A DNA stretch of 64,000 nt from Dryomyza anilis (GCA_951804985.1 OX638131.1:2108001-2172000), one strand, 5' to 3'. Positions 22,101 through 35,300 are shown, counted from the first letter of the stretch. The notes: a model not told the origin generated them from the letters alone. A program made the numbers and translations.

Positions 22101-25100
22101 CGAAGAAACTACAAAGACATCGAAAACTCCAGAAATCAATTTCAGATAGCGAGGAAGTTCAAAGAAAACCACCGGTTGACGATGATCCTATATCCGAAGT
22201 TGTATCTATCAGTAATGCGGAGAGTGAATGCGACGAAGAGAGTGAAGAAAAGGAAGACCCTGTGTATGAAAATGTGTTGAATTATGCATATCAGCGGCCC
22301 GAATCCGTCAAAAGATCAGAATTTCGCAAGCGTTCCATTAGTCTCGAAGATGCTGCTGCTGCCAAATCTGAAACTGGCATCGGAAAGTCATCCCCGCCAA
22401 GTCCGTGCCAGGATGAAATGCTTATTAATACATCGACATATCCGTCGTCGGACTCGTTGGCAAATGATTTGACGCGCGATCACTCGGATGGCATTTGGAA
22501 TGAATCACAAGTTACAGTATTAACTGCAGATGCCAGAGATCAAAATGAAACGGAACACGGTGGAAATCTGCTGTTGACGCCATCAGCGAAACGAAAAAGT
22601 TTAATACTGCAGCATCAGCAACGGAGTTCTATCGACACAGACGCATTAGATTTTGAAGATCAATTCACCGATCACGTGAGTATTTATAGTGTCCGAAAAG
22701 AATACGCATTACTATATTCAATGTGCAGAGTCCAACATACAGCAATTTGTCGGCAAAATCATCCTCTATACAATCAACTGTTGTGCATCAACGAGGGCGA
22801 GAGTTTACTGGCAACATCGCTGTACCAATGACCATGCTAACACCCACCATTGCTGTGACACCAACATCTAATGCAGATAATGAACAAATACTGCATTCGC
22901 CCAGGATATCTCCCAGCAACAGTAGAAGGTCATCCAAATCTTTATCACCAGCAATGCAGGATATTGGAAAAACTGAAGCCTCAAGTTATCAAAAGTAAAT
23001 ATGTTTCCTAGGGATAATCAACACTACTCTAACCCTTAACTATTATAGAATTGTGGAATTGCAAACCTCTGGTAATAATTTCGGTTACATTCGTTCCGAT
23101 GCAGGCAGAAGTAATACAAATAATACCACCGATATATCCGAGTGTAGTACTAATACAGATGACTATGTCACGTGTACGGACACATCTAAACGTACTCCAG
23201 GTATAAAGACTCCGCCCACAACGACAAGCTCATCATCAACTACACAAGTACCAGGTTTGAATACGAACACAATTCCTCAAAGTGAATGTTTTACGAGTAG
23301 CACGTTTATGTAAAAAAAAACAAACAAAAAAAATCCAAAACCCTTCTAATTGTTTCTGTCTTCCTATCCTCATCCTCCGAAAATAGATGGTATTTGTTGT
23401 TGGTGAACGCTTTTAGTGGAAATGCTTTTGCGCTTTTTATCAATCTATAGAAAAAAATAGTTTTAAATATTATGTGTCTCAAAACCATACATTTTCTGCA
23501 TCTAATTATATTATTTAAAAATTGTATTTTGTAGTTTCTGCACAAAGTTCACAGACTGAAAAAACTCATGGCGGATCCTCCTTCGAAAGTGCATCGTCTT
23601 TGTATTCTAATCGTGGAGATGTGCTTCTGGAGGATATTTCCAATTCAGATGAAAATATTTTAGCAAAAAATTTTAAAAGACATTCGTTGTCTTTGGCGGA
23701 AGAAACGAATAATACGGCCATACGTTCCCCATCTCATTCCATTAGCAGTACATCTTCTGGTAGTTACAACATGAAAGGAGTATCAGTCAACTCGAATAAT
23801 AAACATTCCAAAGACGCAATCGCCCAAACTACAACTACATCGGCAGTGGTTATTACACCCGCTACTACGTTAGAAACCACATTCACAGATAAGGAAAAAT
23901 GCCCACAGAAAAATAAACCTGCCTCTGTATCCGACGACGAACGGAGCGATATCCGGTACTCCTCATCGGGATATTACGAAAGTCCACATGATGATGACCA
24001 TGGAAACAGTGGAAAGATAAGGCGACATCGTCTGGAAGAGGACCGTAAAAGAAGAAGAACGTCCATGAAACTTGACATAGAAAAAGAAAATCTGCGCGCA
24101 TTAACAAGCCCCATTAAGAAATCTCAAATGAATACAGCTACTTTGCATTATGAAACGATACCTGATCCACCAGCTGCAAATATTATGGAAACTACGTCGA
24201 GTCCCTGCAAAATGAAACGATTCCGCCCAAAGATACGACGTCAATTAAAGCGAACTTCTCGCGACGAAAGCACTCCTCGACGTCAAAAGAATCAATTGAA
24301 TATATATGGTGTAGCAGTGCCACCTACTTCGGAGAAACTTTTAGACTGCAGCCTGGTAAATCATGCCCCAGAACCATCTGACAAAACACTCGACCATAAG
24401 ACACAAATATGTGGCACAGAAAATACGTCGACATCCAATGTAAAAGTACCACTCAATGAAAAAACTGCAGCAGCATCCGAATGTTATCAACTTAAAGCAA
24501 AGTCAGTGGAGTCATTGCGATCGGTGTCACCGGGTTCTGATTCAGTATTTTACAGTGAAGCCGATGGTACAGCTACTGATCCACATAATCATTGCTTGCA
24601 TTGCGGCAAGGAAATGGAAGCTGCAAATGCTACTACGGAAATCCTTGATGGACACTCTGTCGAGTCGTTGCCAGGAATGGATAATGACAATGAACAAAAT
24701 ATTGTAAAACCACCTTCGGATTTTGCAGATTCGCCAGTAACAACAAAAACTACACAGAGATTATATAAAAAAATGGATAAAAGATTTCGATCTGAAGAAC
24801 GTTATCATGTAGAGCGTGGACGACACCACAAAAATCGACAGGAAAATATTAGAGCCAAGGTAAATGATGAGGTGATTGTAATAAAGATTTATTTTAAATG
24901 TTTGTATGTTCAGAGTGAAGAACGTGGTAAAGAAAAATATATAAGGACCCCGCAAACATTACGACCGGCCGGGTCCAGTCCCTGTGTGCTGCCTGATGTC
25001 AATTCGGAACAAAGAAGTCAAGTTATCTACCGGGGACACTATGATCACAGCCGTTATTGTAGACTGACAGATGCTGATGTTTGGACACAATTAGACCATC

Positions 25101-28100
25101 AAAGTTTTGGTAATATTTTTATAAATAGTTTATATAAAATTTATTTCAAAAATTATAAAGACTGGAATCAAAAGAATTTTATATTTTTTGAAAAAATTAG
25201 TACTGAAATTTCGTTTAAAACGTTTTTTTTTTTTTTAAACAGGAGTATTTTTTTTATTTAAAATAGGAAATTAAAATTGTATGTGTAGAATTTCGATTTA
25301 TTGCATTGAAGAATAATTCATAATATTAATATCAGTACCGGCCAATGTTGGGAATTTATCATCAATATGATGAATAATGTTTTTCAATTTGACGAAGTGA
25401 ATGAGCCATTCCACACCAAATTGAACAGGGGTTGGAACTTATCTTCAATTGCAATGATATTAGGGAAACAGATATTGGGCACCGACATAGACATTAAATA
25501 ATTTATTTCCCCAACCACTTTTTCCAAAGATTGAATTCTTTAAAGATTGCAAAAAAATTGCCAAAAACTACTTTTGAATAATTGATATTGAAATATCTTT
25601 TTAACGAGAAATGCTAGAAACTCCACCATGGTCTCGTTTTAAATCTAATAAAAGAAGGTTTTGGAGAATTTCAGTCATAACTTCGATACTTGAAAATGTG
25701 GCCAGTGGTCATTATTCTTGCACTTCAAATTTGAATCACTGGATATTGTGGTTGGAAAAATTTAAAAAGTAATTTTATGCCTCGATACCCTTTATCAGTT
25801 GCCCAAATTTCGTTGAAATCTAAGAGGTAACATTTTTATGCGATTTGGTGCGGAATGAATGGCTCGTATGCGAACTACATCGAAAATTAAAATTTTAATC
25901 CATTTTTATTTGTTTGAAAATATTTCTTTGAAAAAACTCCCCAATTTGTGCCTATGAATTATATGGTAGGGTGACATCGAACGCAAATTTTCAGTTTTAC
26001 GCGTAAATGCTGCCCCTAAACGTATGTTGTATGAATTTCACATTGCATTTCACAACGCTGCATACCTTTAGGGGCATGTGACGTGATTGTTAATTTTCAT
26101 CAATGACGTCATCAATAACATTTCATCAATGACAGATTTTCACAATGTCATTGATATATGTAAATATGACATATAGTGTATGACGTCTTTAATGCAATGA
26201 CATTTATGAAATTGTAGTGGACATATTCATCAATGACAAATTTTCTAATGTCCTCGATTCATCATTGATGACATTGTCGTCAATGAGGCCATTTTCTGCT
26301 GGGTTTCGTCACTGTGGTGCCAAAGGGGCGAATGTGCATTTTTTGAAATGTTGAGATATCAAATTTTAAAGAGCTTATTGATAATTTTTTATATTTTTTT
26401 ATATTTTTTTATATTTTTTAAACGTATGTATGTATATGAAATATCTTTGGACTTGGGCAACTTACAGAATTATAAAATCGAATTTTGTGTGACTATATCC
26501 AGACCAAAACGCAAATATTTTTGTTTTTATCCATAACTTTTTGTGGGAAAAGATAAAATAATGGTGTAAAGGCATTAATTATTTTTTTTAAAGCACCTAT
26601 CGATTGGCATTAATATTTAAAAATAATTTGGCAAAATATTTTATTTGCAAATAACAAAAATTCTAAGACTTCAAAATCCAGTCATGCTAAAAGGGCGAAT
26701 CTTATCGTTTTTTTGACATAACTTTTTGTGGGTATAAAATAAAGTAGTGGTGTGAAGGCATTTATTATTTGTTTTTAAAGCACCTATTGGCATTATTAAT
26801 TATAAATAATTTCTGGTAAATAATAAAAATGGAAAATCTTGTCATGCCAAAAGGGTGAATCTTTTTGTTTTTTTGGCATAACTTTTTAGTGGTACAAGAT
26901 AAAATAGTAGTGTAAAGGCATTTATTGTTTGTTTTTAAAGCACCACCGATTGACATATTATTTCACAAAATGTTCTTGCAAATAAGAAAAATTCAAAAAA
27001 TTATTTTAAAATAATGATGCCAATCAATGTGTTTTAATAACGAACAATGCTTTTGCAACACTATTTTATCTTGTACCAATAAAAAGTAATGGAAAAAAAA
27101 ACTAAAAGATTCGCTCTTTTGGCATGACAAAATTTTCAATTTTTCAAATTCTTCTTTTTGTTTTTTTTTTTGGCTAGAAACAAAACCGTACATGATTTTG
27201 ACACAGTATTCTTGAGGAAAACTGCATTCAAAAATTTAAAAACGCTAATGTCAAAAATTACACATAAAATTTGTGTTTTGTATTCAAGCAAGGAGAATTT
27301 GAAAATTATTCGAATTATAAATACGTAAATGGATAAATGTAGACAAATGTTTATTTACAAACAATATTTTAACAAAAAATATGAAAAATACGACTATAAT
27401 TTAATGATTGAAATCTTCCATATAATAAAAATGGTAATTGTTGAATAAATTCATCATATTGTTGTTGAAATTCATAACACTAAAGATTTTTGTATTTTAT
27501 TTACAAACCACGATCATTTTTAAATTCGATATAATAATGCTCAATTTTTGATATGAAATATTTGAAAAATTTATAATTTAGAATTTGTGTCAAAAAACAA
27601 AATTTTATGAAAAAGTAAAATTAGTTTATCGAAAGTAAAAACGTTACCGATATCATCTCGAAATCTATAATGACAAAAACAACGATATCATTTTTGGTAG
27701 GTTCGTTTATTTTGAAAAGCCTATCGTTTTCGTATGAAAATTTGTGTGAAAACTATACATTTTTTGGAAAATTTTAAGTTTTTCGAAATAGACATTGTTT
27801 TAATTTTTTTTATTTTTCTAGAACGTCATCGAGATCGCAGAGCATCCACAGAATCCGAAAAGAGTTTTCATACTAAATATCAGGTCATACTGCATCGATT
27901 GGTACAACGACGCTGTACTTTGGAAATGTATCATCGCCAGAAGAACAACATGTTTAGTACGTTTTTCCATTTCTTAAAATAATTTAAAAAAATAAGAGAA
28001 TGCTAAATATTTGTGTACCCTGTATCAAAGTATCTAATTTTGGCATAATGTGCGCTATGACATAGGTCTACCTAGAGAGAGCGGCGAGGCATATTTCGAT

Positions 28101-31039
28101 GCTCACGCACAAATCTGCTGATATCAACCAAGGGAATGTTTTTCCCAATCAGTGAGTCTATTTTCTTCGTACGCAACGCGTCTGCTAATTTGTTTCGTAT
28201 CAGCCAAATAATTAATTGAATTGTTACAAGTTTTAAATATAAAAATAGTTTTGCAAATCTACTTTTACATAAACTGATCACTTAAAAGAAAACACGTTGT
28301 TTGTTGTATTTGAGTACGCGCCTCTTTCTTGTCTTAGGTGGTCGGTCCCCGGCAAACGAAGCACATTTTCCATTGCAAAATGATTGGTACATATATATGT
28401 TAAATTTCAATGAACTTTCGTGTTATTATGCAAAATAATTTAAAACATTTTTAGAACTTATCTCATCCAATTCGTCGCCGGAGTCAGTGCGTCGGAAATT
28501 AGAGGAAATCTTGAAGCTGATGCTTCTTGTTTGGGCCAGAGAAGGTCAAGTTTTGTCAGTGATTGCAAAAGATACAAAACATGGTACTGAATATTTAGCA
28601 TTTTAAGAGGTTTTCTTTTGTATTTCGATGTTTATAAAATACTCTAATTTAGGAATCGATAAAACGGTGGTGGTCAAAAGTGACTCTGGCGAGTTTGGTT
28701 TTCGTATACATGGCTCAAAACCCGTGGTAGTAGCTGCAATAGAACCCGACACACCCGCTGAAAGTTCTGGTCTAGAAGTGGGCGATATTATTATATCTGT
28801 GAATGGCGTACAGGTTTTGGATAAACATCACACGGAGGTTGTAAAGATTGCGCATGCAGGTTGTGAGACACTTGAATTGGAGGTTGCTCGAACTATAGGT
28901 GTTCTCATGAACGAACAGCAGGAGACACCCAGTAAACCGCTTTTCAGTGGTTATCTATGGCGGCAAAGCGGTCAGGCAAAGGGAACTCCAAATACCAAAA
29001 AGTGGGTGCGCAGATGGTTTTGTCTACGACCGGATCAATGTCTGTACTACTACAAGACTGAAGAGGTGGGTTGTGCGATAGTTTCCTAAGGTGTATTCAA
29101 TAATAAAAAATTTTTGTTTCTAGGATACGCAACCAGTTGGCGCCATGATTATGGCGAAGCATACTGTGGAGCAGTGTCCACTGGAAATTGGTAAACCATT
29201 CGCATTTAAAGTCGACTCTGGTGAAGGTATTCCAATGTATGTGGCAGCAGATACCGAAGAACTGGCCCAGCAATGGATGAATGTACTAAAGCGCTCTGCC
29301 GTGCAAGGAGATCCTTGGCTAGAAAAATGGTAGGCTTACGTTTATTGTAAGTTTTTAGTATTTTTGTAAAAATACGTAATACGTGTAAAGTTTTTAGCAT
29401 TATTGTAAAAATTATTATTTTTTCAATTTTTTTATTATTCTGGTTTATTCATCAATGAGCATAACGTATATAAAAAATCTTTTAATTTGGACAAATTACT
29501 GAATTATAAATACGGATTTTGTGTGGATATATCCTGACCAAAACGTAAATATTTTTATTTTATTGACATAACTTCTCATGGATACAAGATGAAATAGTGA
29601 TATAAAGGCAATAAATGTTTGTTTTAAAGCACCCATCATTATTTAAAAATAATTTACCGAAATGTTTGTTATTTGCATGAAAAATGTTTGGCAAATTATT
29701 TTTAAATAATGATGCCAATCGATAGGTGCATGAAAAACAGACAATTAATACTTTTACACCACTATTTTATCTTGTACCTATAAAAAGTTATCGCTTGCAA
29801 ATAGCAAAATTCGAAAAAATGAAAATCTTGTCATGCCAAAAGGGCGAATCTTTTCGTTTTATTGTCATAACTTACTATTGGTACAAAATAAAATAATAGT
29901 GTGGAGCAATTAATTGTTTGTTTTTAAAGCACCTATCGATTGGCATATTTACTTAAAAATAAATTTTCGAAGATTTGTTATTTGCATGAAAATTATTTTT
30001 AAATAATGAGCCGATCAATAGGCACTTTACAAACAACTCATGCCTTTACATCACCATTTTATCTTGTACCATTAAAAAGTTATGGCAAAAAACGAAAAGA
30101 TTCGCTCCTTTGGCGTGACAAGATTTTTGAATTTGTCAAATTCGCCCTTTTGGTTTTGTTTTTTGTGGCTAGAAATAGCCAACAAAACCACACACGATTT
30201 TCACACAGTATACTTGAGGAAAACCTACATTCAAAAATGTAAAAAAACGCACAAATCAAAAATTACACATTCGCCCCTTTGGCATGATAGTGACGATGTA
30301 AATAAATACAAAATCCCATTATGGGAAAAACAGTTATTGTCATTTGAACAGTCAATATAAAGACTCAATATAAATACAAATTGTAATACTTTTTGTCAAT
30401 TTTCGATTCGGATCTTAGAATAACTAAATCCGAATGAAAATACGGCATGCTTCACTCAGAATAGGGAAGACTAATAATATTTGAATATCCCTTTATTTAA
30501 ATTTTAATGTTTCGTATTTCTCATAAATAGTAAAAAATTAAAAACTTAAAAATATTTGCAATTTCAGCGCCCGTACTTTACATCAACCCCCAAGTGGCAT
30601 TAATAGACCAGACTGCTTTGGCTACCTGATGAAACTCGGTTCCAGATGGTGTGGTTGGTCCAAGCGGTATTGTGTTTTAAAGGATGCCTGCTTATATTTC
30701 TATCAAGATGCCAACAGCAAGACTGCATTTGGTAATATATCCAAAAATAAATGAAGTTTTCATATTTTAACGGGTTTTCGGAAATAGGTATGGCCTGTTT
30801 GCAAGGCTACAAAGTAGCTTCAATGTCCACTAATGCATCGGGCAGAAAAAATTCTTTCGAAATAATACCACAAGAGTCAAAACTACGTCACTACTACTTT
30901 AGCACTGAGTCGGAAATGGACAAAAAAAGGTATATAACATAAATATGCAACGATTGTAAATACTAATGACGACTTACACACATTTAGATGGATATCTGCC
31001 CTTGAATACTCTATAGATCGTTGGATTAAATCCGGCTAA
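18628..31039 (+). CDS. Large PDZ-PH-PH scaffold protein, about 1984 residues
   Basis: Inferred exons: 18628-18652, 19078-19124, 19175-19309, 19366-19538, 19602-19796, 20307-20360, 20417-20972, 21032-21168, 21223-22675, 22729-22994, 23049-23200, 23535-24859, 24914-25109, 27822-27956, 28455-28583, 28653-29065, 29124-29329, 30568-30731, 30788-30929, 30988-31039; all junctions are GT-AG and keep frame. Residues 1 to about 1650 are Ser/Thr-, acidic- and basic-rich and presumably disordered, with a His-rich stretch ([13 protein letters not shown]). The C-terminus holds PDZ (about 1664-1740; GEFGFRIHG as carboxylate-binding loop), PH1 (about 1759-1858; [10 protein letters not shown]...RRWFCLRP) and PH2 (about 1881-1978; CFGYLMKLG...KRYCVLKD). 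PH domains usually bind phosphoinositides or proteins and PDZ binds C-terminal peptides, so a submembrane adaptor is likely. PH2 resembles CNK/IPCEF-type PH domains. Orthologue name not recognised. Start chosen because it alone joins exon 2 in frame. The exon ending at 23200 is least certain. Confidence 0.8.
25287..25399. repeat. Family A MITE fragment in intron
   Basis: TTGCATTGAAGAATAATTCATAATATTAAT and ATCATCAATATGATGAATAATG-like words match the family A arms. It lies in the intron from 25110 to 27821 of the PDZ-PH gene. Confidence 0.4.
25396..25866. mobile_element. MITE-like element with about 20-bp terminal inverted repeats
   Basis: The left end is TGAATGAGCCATTCCACACC and the right end is GGTGCGGAATGAATGGCTCG. 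They are mutual reverse complements apart from a 3-base insertion. No open frame lies between them. It sits in the large intron of the PDZ-PH gene. Confidence 0.6.
26306..27270. mobile_element. Repeat family C element with internal units (copy 1)
   Basis: The left edge is CGTCACTGTGGTGCCAAAGG. Inside, a unit of about 190 bases recurs: CATGCCAAAAGGGCGAATC, then a TTTTTGTGGGTA-type block, then AAAGCACCTATCGATTGGCA. The last units run in the opposite orientation. A second copy lies at 29450-30297 in another intron of the same gene, and its right edge is the inverse of this left edge. It is non-coding. Confidence 0.6.
27413..27740. repeat. Repeat debris: family A fragment plus CGATA-rich dispersed repeat
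   Basis: 27413-27484 carries family A words (AATCTTCCATAT, ATTCATCATATTG). 27520-27740 resembles segments at 3210-3430 and 60725-60870 (ATAATGACAAAAACAA, CGATATCA words). It is intronic. Confidence 0.4.
29450..30297. mobile_element. Repeat family C element (copy 2)
   Basis: It carries the same GCCAAAAGGGCGAATC, AAAGCACCTATCGATTGGCA and TTTTATCTTGTACC blocks as 26306-27270. The units invert near the middle, and the right edge CATTCGCCCCTTTGGCATGA..AGTGACG mirrors the left edge of copy 1. It fills most of the intron between PH1 and PH2. Confidence 0.6.
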
Positions 31040-32146
31040 CTAAAGCTAAATTCGATACCGAAATCCAGAATTAGAAAGAAACACCGTAGTGTGAACACAT
31101 ATTTGAACTAATAATACATTTTAGAGCATATTCATTTTTCAATGTGTAACTAGCAACTATCACATGTAAATATGACCATGACTATGAAGTACTCACAACG
31201 TTCTGGAACTAAGTTATCTTAGGATGTATTGTTTTCTTAACCCAGGATAATGTGCCACAGTAAAGACATGATTCAAATGAAATCAACATAAACGTATTCC
31301 ACATGAAAAATATTCTAAACAATGTTTACACTGAAAATAACAAATACTTTCATTATAATTATTTTTACAAAAACAAAAAGAAAAGAAAAAAAACACACAC
31401 AGAAAACAAGATTTATATACAAAATTAAAATGTTCAGTGTAAATAATAATATTAAGAAGTGCTCGCTTTAATTAAATAGTCACAAAAGAAAAAGTAATTG
31501 GAAATGGATCATAATAGTGTTTTCTTATTTATGCCGTCAAATTGAACAATGAAAAATCACAGTTAAGTTACACTGATATTGTTATGTCCAATATATAAAT
31601 TTAAGTAAATGGCTTTATGTAATTATTATATAAAATTGGAATATTTAAATTATATAAAATGGAAAATTTAATTTAATTTCAACTAATCATAGCATTTTTA
31701 AAATGATAGATAGATACACTGTTTAAAATATCTAAATTCTGTTGCGTCAATAGCACTGTTTAAGTGCAAAAATATACTTTGAACTAGATGTGGTTTTTTT
31801 AATAGAATTAGTTGAGTTAAGATTAACTGCGTACCAACATTACTCAGGCATTAACTAAATTTTTATATTTTTTGCGATTAACGAAAAATGCATAGTATGT
31901 TTTTCCAATACGTTCGATGAGCTAAAAGTGTCACACAAAATGATACAAGTAATCAATGTTCGAAATGTTTTAGAATTTTATATATTTTACCATACCCGCC
32001 AAACCTTCTGTGTAGATGTAATTAGACATCTACACAAATGCATTTGAAACCCACTTCAAGACATTAATTTTATGCACTTTCGCCGACTCTATGCTTGGAA
32101 ATCAAATGAATGTCTTGCTCACAACAACAAAGCACAAGTAGTGTCA

Positions 32147-32152
32147 AATAAA
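32147..32152 (+). terminator. Candidate poly(A) signal of the PDZ-PH gene
   Basis: AATAAA lies about 1.1 kb after the stop; another is near 32198. The sequence between is AT-rich with no competing gene, so it may be 3' UTR. The true end is undetermined. Confidence 0.25.
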
Positions 32153-32749
32153 ACACAAACCAGACGTGGTTGTAGTGAAGAGTCTAAAATGGTGTCCAAT
32201 AAAAATGTACAAACTGAAATGAACTGCTTAAGACATTGAGTACTGAGTACATTTTACATTTTTTTGTATCATTCTTATTCTAAGGAATTTTCATTAATAG
32301 TGAAATATAGAAAAAATTCAAAAAGTATAAGAAAATCATATAATCGCCCATGTTCCGGCTTTCGATCGAATTTCATATAAAATTTGTAAACAGACGGTTT
32401 TGAATTCGATGTCGCAATACAACAAAATGTGTTTAGGAATTTCAGATTTTTTGTAGATTTTTTAAAGCATGAGAGATTTTTTGTCAGATTTTTTAATTGC
32501 TGTTAGATTTTTGAATTGCAAAAATTTGTCAATAGATTTTTCAACTACCGCTGAAGAAAAACAGATTTTTTGTCAAAATTAAGGTTGGCAGCTATGCTTG
32601 ACACCAATGAAACAAATACTGCAGTGAAGTGAAGTCGCTGGAGAGACTCACTATAACATTGTAGAGTGCCATTGCAAAATGCACTAACTACTGTAGAATG
32701 CAGTAGTTAATCTTTTGCAGAGGTAACTTCCAATATATTTGTGCAGATT

Positions 32750-33012
32750 TCTAATGTTCATCATATTAAATATTTTGGTGGTTCAAACAATTATTCATAC
32801 TATTGAAGAACAATTCATAATTTCATCAATTAATTTCATAATTTCATCAATTTGATGAATTACTGAAAAGTGTTAGGCAATTTATGGAAGATTTCATTTC
32901 AACATATTAATGACCAAATTACACAGAAAAAAATATAAAATATGATGATTTTATTCATAAAAGTTATGAATTTTTTCACCAACTACCAGATTCATCATAT
33001 TGAAAGAATTCA
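32750..33012. repeat. Family A MITE fragments
   Basis: 32929-33012 is a left end (ACACAGAAAAAAATAT, then ACCAACTACCAGATTCATCA). 32750-32928 carries related arm words (GTTCATCATATTAAA, ATTGAAGAACAATTCATAA). From 31040 to about 34800 I see no gene. Confidence 0.5.
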
Positions 33013-33607
33013 TGAATTAAAATATTTAATATTTTTCATGTTGAATATGATATTCTCAAATATCAAATTTACTAAAAAAGAGTATCTTTATTTACACATT
33101 TTTTTGTTCTTATAATTGTTATAAGGTTTATGTTATTTAATTGTTAAATACTGCTTACTTGATATATAAAATATATATTTGTTTTCAAAATCCGACATTT
33201 TTTGAGTTTATTTAAAATTATTTCAAAAATAAATTAATTAACATTTAATGTTTTTTTTTTGAATTTTACAAAATATTAAAAAAAATCTGAATTTTTTTTT
33301 GCTCCCTATTTAAAAAAAAAAAAATCCGAAAAAAAATATTCTTTTTTGTATTTTAGATTTTTTTTTCCAAAATAAAAAAAAAAATATATATTTTTTTAAA
33401 TATAATTCTTATTAATAAAATGTTTGCCCACCCCAAGTCGTCAGAGCTAAGAATATGAAATTAGGGTGTTCATCTCCCCACTTAGTCACGTACAAAGTTA
33501 TTTTTTGAAATTAGCCCCAGTTGTATGGCGTACCAAGCACTTTTAACTCAAAAGATCTATGTAGTTATGATAATGTCAATGCTAAAAATGTAGATCATTG
33601 TTACTTT

Positions 33608-33748
33608 AAAAATTGTTCGTTATAAGGGCGGTGCCAAGTCCCTTTCGCTAATGACGCCCAAGGATAATCACGCCCAAGGCTAATCACTAATCTCCTTGGG
33701 CGTGATTAGCGAAAGGGACTTGGCACCACCCTTATAACGAACAATTTT
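33608..33748. repeat. Near-perfect long hairpin (arms of about 55 bases)
   Basis: The left arm runs from AATTGTTCGTTATAAGGGCG through CCAAGTCCCTTTCGCTAATG to GACGCCCAAGGA. The right arm returns TCCTTGGGCGTGATTAGCG, AAAGGGACTTGGCACCACCC, TTATAACGAACAATT. A spacer of about 28 bases repeats part of the arm (ATCACGCCCAAGG). It is more GC-rich than its surroundings. Confidence 0.8.
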
Positions 33749-34799
33749 TTAAGTCTATAACCCCTGACTTATAAATGTAAAAATTATAAAAATCGAACCC
33801 AAGAATCGCCACGTAGAATGTTGGACAAGGACATGGTTGGACAAGGAAGCTTGGACAATTTCTATATAGACTATTTGCATTTGCAGAAGCTAGTACATTA
33901 TAAATCCAATATGTACTGATTGAGTAAAAAGTCCATATACCCATAAATCATTTGTAATGCATAAATTTAGATTATATGCGTGTGAAATTCTTGGTACGCA
34001 GTTAGCTCAACTACTTAAGCCTATTAAGTTTCGTTAACAGAATATTATATTTATTATTCACAGAGGTTTGACACGGTTGCTTTTTGATTTTTGTTAAAAG
34101 ATATTTTAATTCATCGTATATTTTTGTATTTGAAAAAAGAAAAATGTGGACATTTTTAATTTCTGATATATGTGATTAATTAATATATGTTTGTTGAATC
34201 CTGACATTGAAAATATCAAATTTAAATGAAGTTTTAAAACATAATTTTAAATAGTTTTAAAAAGGGATTGAAACCGCACGATATGAAAATTGACATTCGT
34301 ACTAAAACCGAACTTAAATTCGTCACATGTAACCGTGATTCGTTTTCGGTTTCAATCCTTAATTCAACGTTATGTATTTGATAATTTTGTAATAGTTTTA
34401 TTTATTCTAGAAAGCAGATCCTTGTACTTTCAATGTAGGTAATCAATAAGAAAAACTAAAATAAATTGTAAAACAAATACAAAACAAAGAAACCACGAGC
34501 AGTCTTTGATAAAACTGCTACAGTAGGACAACAATGCCTACTGAAAAACATAAATTACAAAAAAAAGGGAATACAAAAAATCTGGAGACTTTTTATCTGG
34601 TGTACTTTACAGACCGACCTGCTCATTGCAGGGCAGTCAAATAAGCCAACACTGCAAGAAAATAAACTAATGATGCATTTTCTTGAAATTACTGAAATTA
34701 CTCGTAAATAATATCTTAAAACTAGAAAGCTTTAATTATTATAAAATAAATATTGTACATGGACTGCAAATTGTTTTATTGACGGAAAAATGAAATTAT

Positions 34800-35300
34800 T
34801 AATTTCAGCTGTGGCAGGCAGGCGGCAGTCAGACACAGAGTGTCCGACGAACCAAACGAACGAACGCATAGAATGTGTATCTGGAGCTTCCATTTTATAA
34901 CTTGTTTTTGTTACTACTTCTTATCAGCTTTTACTGCATCAAATACTAAGCGCAAACACACCGAGAGACCAACCGACCGACCGACCGCGTTTGTTGATTT
35001 ACACAGCGTAGAATGAATTCCTGTTCGATTACCAGACCAGCGCACTCACAGAAAAAAAAAGAATAATAATACAAAAAAAAAAAAAAAAATAACGTCGTGA
35101 GGTAGCATTATCGTCATCAGAGCCAGAGCCAGAGCAAAACCAAAGAACCCCAGCGACAGACGACACGAGGACAGAGGACCGACCACGCAACAGGTAGCGA
35201 AACAGAAAATAAATTCGTATCGGCAGCAGTCAGAGTCGTCAGCATTTAAGCGGAAAATAAAAATTACACCTTATGCTTTGTTTATTTCAGCTCTTAGGCA
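34800..35300. promoter_or_regulatory. GC-raised block, possible alternative promoter or leader exon
   Basis: GC content rises with simple words (ACCGACCGACCGACCG, AGAGCCAGAGCCAGAGC), like the other fly promoter blocks in this window, yet no coding exon lies nearby. It could be a distal first exon of bowl or a regulatory element. Strand and function are unknown. Confidence 0.25.
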
